Source of the DNA: Lentinula raphanica
Lineage: Eukaryota > Basidiomycota > Agaricomycetes > Agaricales > Omphalotaceae
Assembly: GCA_027919835.1 (NCBI GenBank)
Contig: JANVFP010000026.1
Coordinates: forward strand, 372,001-436,000
Direction of reading: 5' to 3'
Length of the DNA stretch: 64,000 bases
The translations under genes were made by a program, and so were the position numbers. The notes under the pieces were generated by a model. The model searched no databases. It was not told the DNA's origin and saw only the letters and a program-made list of their open reading frames with translations. How positions within the stretch are numbered: the stretch's first letter is position 1; each line of letters begins with the position of its first letter. Below are positions 57,845 to 64,000 of the stretch, in pieces.

Positions 57845-58855
57845 TCACGCAACCTGTAGTCTGAACACTCCGGCGTTCCAATCAAGGATGCATCCACGAA
57901 ACCATTTTCGATCCATCAGATAATCAACTCTTTTGACCCCTTGCGACCTTTCCATCATTTCATATGCTCCTGCTGCTCGACAACGTCGATAGTATGCTTT
58001 GGTGACGGCTTTTTCTTGTGCTACAGACAGACGATCGAAATCACTCTGAATGATCCTTTGATGCAACTGCTGATGTATATTGAATAACACGTCGTAGAAT
58101 GTGATTGGTGTTTGAGTACCAGTCATATCGACGCCGAAACCTGGGGTCCACGGAGCTGCAGCCACAGGAGAGGGCCCACCGACAAATTGAGGCCTATAGG
58201 CGATATCGATGGGCCACTCTGGAATTAGATCGGAGACGATGCGGAGTCGAGTGATGGGTGGATGCGTAGCAGGCTGACCCAGGTATTCAATTGGACAAGG
58301 TCGAGCTTGTCCTGCAGCATTAATGTGCAATGGACGAAACTCCCTGTCAGCCAAGTTGCACGCGAAATCCCCCCTCCAAACATCTGCGTTGAGCCACGGA
58401 TGAAGCGTAAAGCCCGAAGGAGAAGCAGGGGGGACAACGAGATTTGGGTAAGGAGCCCATGGAGGTTGTTGATAACCACCTCCGAATGAACGTCGGCGTT
58501 CACGGGAGTATGGATCGGACTGGAAGGGATACTGATCTGAGAGGAAGGCTGAAGTAGGAGGAACAAAGTCCCCATGATATGAAGGGCGACGTTGTCGTAC
58601 GGGGGCCGAATAAACGTTCTGATCCCAGGCAGGTTCATAGGGAAATGCGACGGTATTGGGACTTCCAGGAGGGGCCAAGGAAAGAGCAGGAATCTGAGGC
58701 GATCCGCCAATCGAGGCGGGGTTGCTATAGGGAGAGGCAGGATACAAGGTAGCGCTAGGAATGAACGGAGAGTGCTGAGGAGTCTGAGGGTTGGAGAACA
58801 CATAGTTTGAAGGGCGGTAGGATGGTTGTGGGTTATAGACATAAGGACTCGACAT
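57845..58855 (-). CDS. DUF6699-like protein
   Basis: This is an intronless gene of 336 codons. The N-terminal half is Pro/Ser/Tyr-rich and disordered (MSSPYVYNPQPSYRPSNYVF, many SPxxP). The C-terminal domain of about 180 residues carries FTLHPWLNADVWRGDFACNL, PCPIEYLGQPATHPPITRLR, IVSDLIPEWPIDI, ITFYDVLFNIHQQLHQRIIQ, VTKAYYRRCRA, GVKRVDYLMDRKWFRGCILD. The pattern LHPWLN ... ATxPP ... W-P-I-x-I ... I-T-x-x-D-V-L is that of DUF6699, an expanded family in Agaricomycetes with no known function. The absence of introns in a gene-rich, intron-rich window is unusual but common for this family. Strong ATG context, and the stop follows RLQVA. Confidence 0.82.
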   Translation of the reverse strand: MSSPYVYNPQPSYRPSNYVFSNPQTPQHSPFIPSATLYPASPYSNPASIGGSPQIPALSLAPPGSPNTVAFPYEPAWDQNVYSAPVRQRRPSYHGDFVPPTSAFLSDQYPFQSDPYSRERRRSFGGGYQQPPWAPYPNLVVPPASPSGFTLHPWLNADVWRGDFACNLADREFRPLHINAAGQARPCPIEYLGQPATHPPITRLRIVSDLIPEWPIDIAYRPQFVGGPSPVAAAPWTPGFGVDMTGTQTPITFYDVLFNIHQQLHQRIIQSDFDRLSVAQEKAVTKAYYRRCRAAGAYEMMERSQGVKRVDYLMDRKWFRGCILDWNAGVFRLQVA

Positions 58856-60092
58856 GGTTGCAGATGAAAAAGAAAGGAATAAGTTTTGGTGGCGCTTTAA
58901 GTCAATTTGTCAGTCCGCAATTGGCGGGACTGACTGAAGTCGAGTCCTGTCGAGTCACTCGAGAGTCAGAGGGACGATATGGACCGAAAAAAAGCGCAGC
59001 AAGTGTGACCAGAGCACAAATACCCAAGGTTTATAAAGAGCCAATGCTTCTGATTGCAGCTGGCGACGTATAGAGTATGAGTTTGACACTGAGTGTGATT
59101 GGCAAGTGTGATCTAAATCTTTGATGCGCGCGCTTGATTCATGAAATATCCTCCGAGTCTCTCTCACGCCCTCGAAATCTGCAGAGCACAGTGAGTACCT
59201 TTCTTGCTGTGAGATTGATTCTCAATCCAGAAAACTTGCCTTGCTCATACTCAATCGCTACTACTAGTACTAACGGCAATCTGCACGGTGCTCTTGAAGA
59301 CGAGCGCGTTGAGTCTGAGGCTCCTGTTTTGATATGATGTTGCCAGATAGGCGACCTGGTGACCTATCTCCTTGAGGTATCTGGATAAAGCTGTTGTCGG
59401 GAATTGAGGATGAGATGTGGATACACTAAGCTCCGAGGAAGTTGTGCTGTTGCGAGCGCTCGCCGCTGAGCGTATAGACTTTGGGCGTCTAATGGGCGCT
59501 TTTTTAGTTTCCTAATTTAGACTAAACCTCCGAAAGTCCCCGAGTGGCGTTAGGCTGTTTGATGCGATCACCGGCCGGCCGACCGATTCTGTCAGCCACT
59601 TCGTCAGTGACCTCTTCCCAAGATTTCTACCACTCCTTCAACCGCATCTGCTAAGATCTGCTACTTCCCGATGCCTTTCGTACCCACACTGATACTATTC
59701 GTGTCAATGAACTTTTAATGCCACAATTGACAGGTTCTTCCTCCTCATTGCGCGCAGGTCTAGATGACAGGACCGTAATCAGGATGACTGTTCGGCGCAC
59801 AATCCCTTCTATGCGAAGGATAATGTTGGCCAAATTCAATAAGGTCAGGCTCTGAAAGCCCGTGTCTGCCTGTGTCTCCAGAAGGAAGGAGATTCAAAGT
59901 ATTTCACCATTCAGGTCAACAACATGCATGCATGAATTACACACTACCAGGCCCCGTCTGGTCAGGACTCAGTGGACAATCCTGATTGATGAAATTCATT
60001 CGAGGTAGGGCCGATATGTATGTCACAAACATCACAAAATTGAAATACCGACCGTCCTCTTTCTTACCATTGTCGTTCTCTTCCCCCCAAAA
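58856..60092. other. intergenic region between divergent DUF6699 and oxidase genes
   Basis: No gene is supported in these 1.24 kb. TATAAAGAG at about 59032 and CGTATAGAG lie near the DUF6699 side. A hairpin-rich segment (GATAGGCGACCTGGTGACCTATCTC, about 59346-59370) and inverted GAGCGCTCGC occur near 59453. The minus-strand frame 59651-59839 is short and has no features. I found no tRNA or repeat. Confidence 0.35.
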
Positions 60093-62143
60093 ATGAAGTC
60101 TCTCCTTTTGTTTTTCCTTGCCTCGAACCTCGCCTCTGTTTTTTCTTCCCCACATCCAACGAAAAGGTCTGTTATCGACGTCTGTAAGCAAATTGCTGAG
60201 GCGGTCTCGTCTGCTTCGGGTGTGCATTACCCTCGTAAGTCGAACTCCAATGTGCATTCACCGTTGTCGCTGATTTTGGCCGTGTCACGTACAGTCGAAC
60301 TGTTGTATGACAAGGACATCAGCCACTGGGCTTCCTCCAGCTCGGAATATGCTACATGTAGTGTTGAGCCTGGTACGGCAGCCGACATTGGAATCATCGT
60401 GAGTTTCTACAGCTTTAGCCTGTCTGTTTTTTCCCTCGACGTCCTCCATTCTAGCTGCAAATTTTGGGCAATTCCAGCACTCCGTTTGGGGTAAGTTTAT
60501 CTTTTCCTCAGTGGTTCAGCTCCCTCTCATAACGCTGTCATAGGTCAAAGGCGGCGGCCATGCTTCCAACCCCAGTTTCTCTTCAACTACCGGCGTACAA
60601 ATCGCCATGTATCGTTTTTCCGAAGTGGAATATGACGCCTCTTCGAGCACGGCAACAATCGGCGCTGGCCTGATCTGGGACGATGTGTACGCTGCTCTCG
60701 CGCCTTACGACGTCAACGTAGTTGGCGGCCGGGTTACCGGTGTTGGTGTAGCTGGTTTCACGTTGGGAGGAGGTATTGTGCTCGATTCTGTTCCGACTAT
60801 TATTCTGACTGTACTCTTACCAGGGTATTCCTGGAAAACCAACCAATACGGACTCACTGTCGATACGTTGACTGCCTACGAACTTGTCAAGCCTGACGGA
60901 ACCGTCGCAAATGTTACCGAGGATTCTGACCCAGATCTTTTTTTCGCATTGAAGGTATGTCAAACCCTGAACTCTGTGCGATCCCGAGGGTTTACGACTT
61001 TTATCATATTGTCCTAGGGTGGATTCAATAATTTTGTAAGTGACGGGGAACGATATCCCCGTTTCGATCTGAGAGCTCACTAAATTGTCCAGGGCATCGT
61101 CACACGATTCACTCTCCGAACATTCCCTCAGACACAGGTTTGGGTGTGTGCCTTTCTGATTTTTCTTCGGGATTTTTATTGTTTTTCATTTTGTGACTTA
61201 CACGTTTCATTTAGGGAGGATTGATTACCTACACGGAGAACGAGATATCCAAAGTCATCAATGCGACTTACACGTTTGCGTCCAATGTGACTGACCCCAA
61301 GGCTGCGATTATCACCACTGCGAATTTTGTTCTTGGAGAGGTATGTCATATTTGACCGACATGATCGATAATTGGGAAGATATAGCTCATGACTGATCCT
61401 GTAGCCGGGAATTTCGCAATTACTATTCTATGACGGTCCAACCCCCCCTGACGGTATCTTTGATAACTTTTTGGCGATCCCACACTTCACCAAGGACGTC
61501 TCGACCAGAAGTTTCGCATCTCTCGTCCAATCTTCTCCGTCAAACGCCACCGCTGGAACCAGGTACTGACCGCGCGGTTTATGTCCAGGATGTTCACCTG
61601 ACAGTGATCTATACAGGGCCATATTCGACTCCGCTCCCCTTCTAGAGTTGACGCCAACTGTACTTGATGCCATTATCAACGAGACCGTGGTAGGTGTCAA
61701 CGTTAGCTCTCTTTAGTTTAAGACTGTGACCTTTCCTTAACTAGTTCTGGGGAACCAAATTGAGCTTTGAAAGTGGCACCTTCATATCCTACGACATTGA
61801 GCCATTCTTGCCAACAATCTTCACGCACAGCCAATCCGATTCCGCTTATCCCCCCTCTCGTTCTACAGCTTACCTTCCTTTGAACCTCTACTATGCGTGG
61901 GATCTGGAAATCGCCGATGATTCGTTCCACAGTGCGATCAAGCAGAGTGCTAATCAGATCACTGCTGTAGCTCTCGCAGAGGGTCAAACTGGAGTGGATT
62001 CAGCGCCTCTCTATCCAAATTACGCGATATACGATACACCTTTGGAGAGGTTATATGGTGACAATGTTGCGAAAATGCAGAGTGTAAAGGCCAGAGTTGA
62101 TCCGAATAACATCATGGGTCTTACTGGAGGTTTCAAGATATAA
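60093..62143 (+). CDS. secreted FAD-linked oxidase, berberine-bridge-enzyme-like
   Basis: The signal peptide is MKSLLLFFLASNLASVFS. The FAD-binding PCMH domain carries the PFGVKGGGHASNPSFSSTTG motif, with the His that binds FAD covalently, then ATIGAGLIWDDVYAALAPYD, VVGGRVTGVGVAGFTLGGG, YSWKTNQYGLTVDTLTAYEL. At the site where bicovalent enzymes have Cys (GGRC) this protein has Val (VVGGRVTG), so a single covalent FAD bond is predicted. The substrate domain continues with several short exons (GGFNNF, GIVTRFTLRTFPQTQ, GGLITYTENEIS) and ends with the BBE-type tail YPNYAIYDTPLERLYGDNVA, MQSVKARVDPNNIMGLTGGF. About eight introns. Such enzymes oxidise sugars, alcohols or secondary metabolites outside the cell. 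The substrate is unknown. Confidence 0.9.
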
Positions 62144-63371
62144 TCGTTCTACTCATTGCGAAGTTCACTCTAATCTACAATAAATCAACTTGGTTCATTT
62201 TTATCGCGGCAGTGATCTTCTGATGATTGTAGACACAAGCTTTGATGTTCAAACGTTGCACCGCTAAGTGAACGGCCACAGTGATATCTAATAGGTTGTT
62301 GAAACAGCATCAGGACGTGAAGATCAATGCATCAAGTCTTCGAAGATTATGCGATTTCAATGCTGCTTCGTGTTATCGCCACCAGCTCATAATCATGATG
62401 ACCTATAGGTGTTTGATAGCTGTTCAAGATGATGAAGGACATCCCCTTCCAGGATGATCCATGAGGCTCATGATGGCCTAAAGGTGTAGGTTATCACTTG
62501 ATAGCTGCTCAAAATATGGGACATCCACTTCTAGAATAAATAGCAATACGATAGGCTCACATTCAGTCCCCGCCTTAGAGCTACCCGTTTCATGGGCGAT
62601 CGAGGGCTCAATTCACCTCGAGTTCGGGGCTTCACCAGAATTCTCAGGCAGCTCTGGATTTTCCTTCTACGCACTGTGAATTTCCACGAATGGCATGCTG
62701 TAACTCATCGATCTCTGCTCACGGACAAACCATCTGATACACAGCCAATACGGATGGCCTTTCTTCAATCTACCTGTCAAAGCTATTTGCAGCTCAAGCG
62801 CTCGAAGCCTCGAGTCGAAGCACAGTTTTTGAGTTAATCGCTGGTGGAGTTCAGTTGTATACGAGTGTTTCTTATACAGCTGAACAGCTTCGCTGCAGAC
62901 CAGGACTATCCATGGTCCATAGGTCTTATCTTGAGTTTGTTTTTGGTTCAAGTACTGTTCAGTATTTGGGTACTATTAACGGAAAGAAGCATCGGGACAT
63001 TGACTTGGGCGCTTAAATTTTATACATCGCTTATATCTACCACCGATGTCCTCGATGTCTACAGGTATATTATCCACACCCCTCTTCGTTCAACACCATC
63101 TCTTTTCTTTCTTCACCATACTGTACTTTACATCCGGCTAACTCAAGCCTGCAACGCGTTAAATCTATCATATATCTTACTGAATTATTCACGGACAGCC
63201 ACTTGACAGCCACTTCGCGCTCGCCGCATATCATATTCAAATCTGATACAAGAAGTGTATGTTCTTTGTTTATTCAACATATCGTTCACAGTGCCACAGC
63301 TCATTGCTACAGGGTCAGGGTCCTTTATAAAGCTTTTGAGCTTCTCTGCACGACTTCATCCCTCTGTCAAC
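62144..63371. other. intergenic region with a two-copy repeat
   Basis: No gene is supported. The left half includes the two-copy 81-bp repeat listed separately. Frames at 62592-63206 have no domain. The last 200 bp contain TTTATAAAGC at about 63323, a TATA-like element 46 bp before the ATG of the caspase-fold gene. Confidence 0.35.
62385..62537 (+). repeat. two-copy imperfect tandem repeat, period 81 bp
   Basis: Copy 1 starts GCTCATAATCATGATGACCT and copy 2 (62466) starts GCTCATGATGGCCTAAAGGTG. Both contain GATAGCTG-TTCAA/CTCAA, GGACATCC and a CTTC-AG block in the same order. Copy 2 has a short insertion (GTAGGTTATCAC). It looks like an old local duplication. Function unknown. Confidence 0.6.
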
Positions 63372-64000
63372 ATGCCTCGACGGAACCCCCATATCCAACT
63401 GCCTCCAAATCCTTCAGAACACGTCGTTTCTCCATCTTCTAAGAAGAAGGCGCTTTTGATTGGAATAAACAACACGCTGATGGACCAGGCTGATGAAGGC
63501 AGTAGATCCAATTTGAGTATGCCGCATACGGATGTCGAGTCAATGAGGAAGCTATTAATCGGTACGTTGTAAAGGACAGCTCACGATATACCTTCCGTTT
63601 GATGATCTTCTCTTTTGTACCAGACCACTATAACTATAAACCCAGCGATATTGTCACACTCGTTGACAAAGACGCTCCAAGGCAACCTCAACCAACCAGG
63701 GACAACATCGTGCGTTCTGCTCAGTGCTATATTCCCGCCCCCAATCATCTATTAACGTGACTTGTTCAGCGTAAGGAAATGAGAAGGCTGGTTGCCGATG
63801 CACGTCGCGGGGATCACTTCTTCTTTCATTGTCAGTCTCATCCCCTTGCCGCCTGACATTCATTTCGAGGATCTCAATGTTCTTGCACATCAGATTCCGG
63901 ACATGTCGTACAGACAGAAAATGAAGATCGCACTGAAGAGGACGGGAAAGACGAATGTGAGTCTTACTATTGCCGTAGATCGTGCTATTGAGGAAGTCGG
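63372..64000 (+). CDS. caspase-fold peptidase (family C14, metacaspase-like), 3' end cut by window edge
   Basis: The start MPRRNPHIQLPPNPSEHVVS leads into the caspase p20 core: KKKALLIGINNTL, an insert DQADEGSRSNLSMPHTDVES MRKLLI, then, after an intron, DHYNYKPSDIVTLVDKD, PTRDNIRKEMRRLVADARRG DHFFFH, and, after another intron, YSGHVVQTENEDRTEEDGKD. The LIGIN strand, the HTDVESM helix start and the catalytic His of YSGH are intact. The catalytic Cys (DCCHSG-type) lies beyond the window. The short N-terminus lacks the Gln/Tyr-rich prodomain of classic yeast metacaspase. In Agaricomycetes this family is expanded and linked to stress and cell death, mostly by inference. The first intron starts at GTACGT near 63561. 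Confidence 0.85.

Noticed and set aside
58225..58842. 205-codon frame overlapping the DUF6699-like gene
   Set aside because: It is a shadow in another frame of the same strand. The DUF6699 frame carries all conserved motifs.
59651..59839. Short minus-strand frame between the DUF6699 and oxidase genes
   Set aside because: 62 codons, no conserved motif, no splice or promoter support.
1..64000. CRISPR arrays, bacterial operons, full-length transposases or reverse transcriptases
   Set aside because: None seen. Repeats are few and irregular, and genes are intron-rich eukaryotic types.

Overview
The window looks like nuclear DNA of a mushroom-forming basidiomycete (Agaricomycetes). The genes are close together and broken by many introns of about 50-65 nt with GT-AG ends. 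Housekeeping genes are clearly eukaryotic (SMC4, alpha-COP, Rpn3, Pfs2). Several families are typical of Agaricomycetes: a fruit-body-type secreted protein, DUF6699-like and DUF6593-like proteins, a basidiomycete-style BTB protein and a caspase-fold peptidase. All exon structures were worked out by eye from reading frames and splice motifs, so gene ends are firmer than inner exon edges.

Left part (1-13 kb): a Cak1/Csk1-like kinase cut by the left edge is divergent from a Yar1-like ankyrin protein that contains two microexons. Next come a secreted fruit-body-type protein, an intron-containing elongator tRNA-Met, the large condensin gene SMC4 on the minus strand, and a cyclophilin with a probable mitochondrial presequence joined through a 13-nt microexon.

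Middle (13-33 kb): a full ABCC-type ABC transporter, a two-RRM RNA-binding protein with a His/Pro-rich tail, a DUF6593-like protein, the complex I assembly factor NDUFAF2 divergent from proteasome subunit RPN3 across about 110 bp, the polyadenylation factor PFS2, and a DHA1-type MFS transporter.

33-50 kb: two paralogous membrane proteins with a WW-like motif lie on either side of a flavin-containing monooxygenase, all on the minus strand. They are followed by a small acidic disordered protein, the COPI alpha subunit, and a BTB/POZ protein that converges on it.

50-55 kb is a gene-poor island. It holds a U6-like 5' hairpin, three palindromes centred on CCATGG, a strong match to the central domain of U6 snRNA, a three-copy tandem repeat of about 178 bp, and an inverted pair of U6-derived fragments. 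This is the least explained part of the window.

55-64 kb: a secreted protein made by tandem exon duplication lies tail to tail with a six-cysteine small secreted protein. These are followed by a DUF6699-like protein, a secreted FAD-linked oxidase of the berberine-bridge type, and the 5' end of a caspase-fold (peptidase C14) gene that runs off the right edge. The genes do not form one obvious pathway. The window is a mix of core machinery and lineage-specific secreted or membrane proteins.
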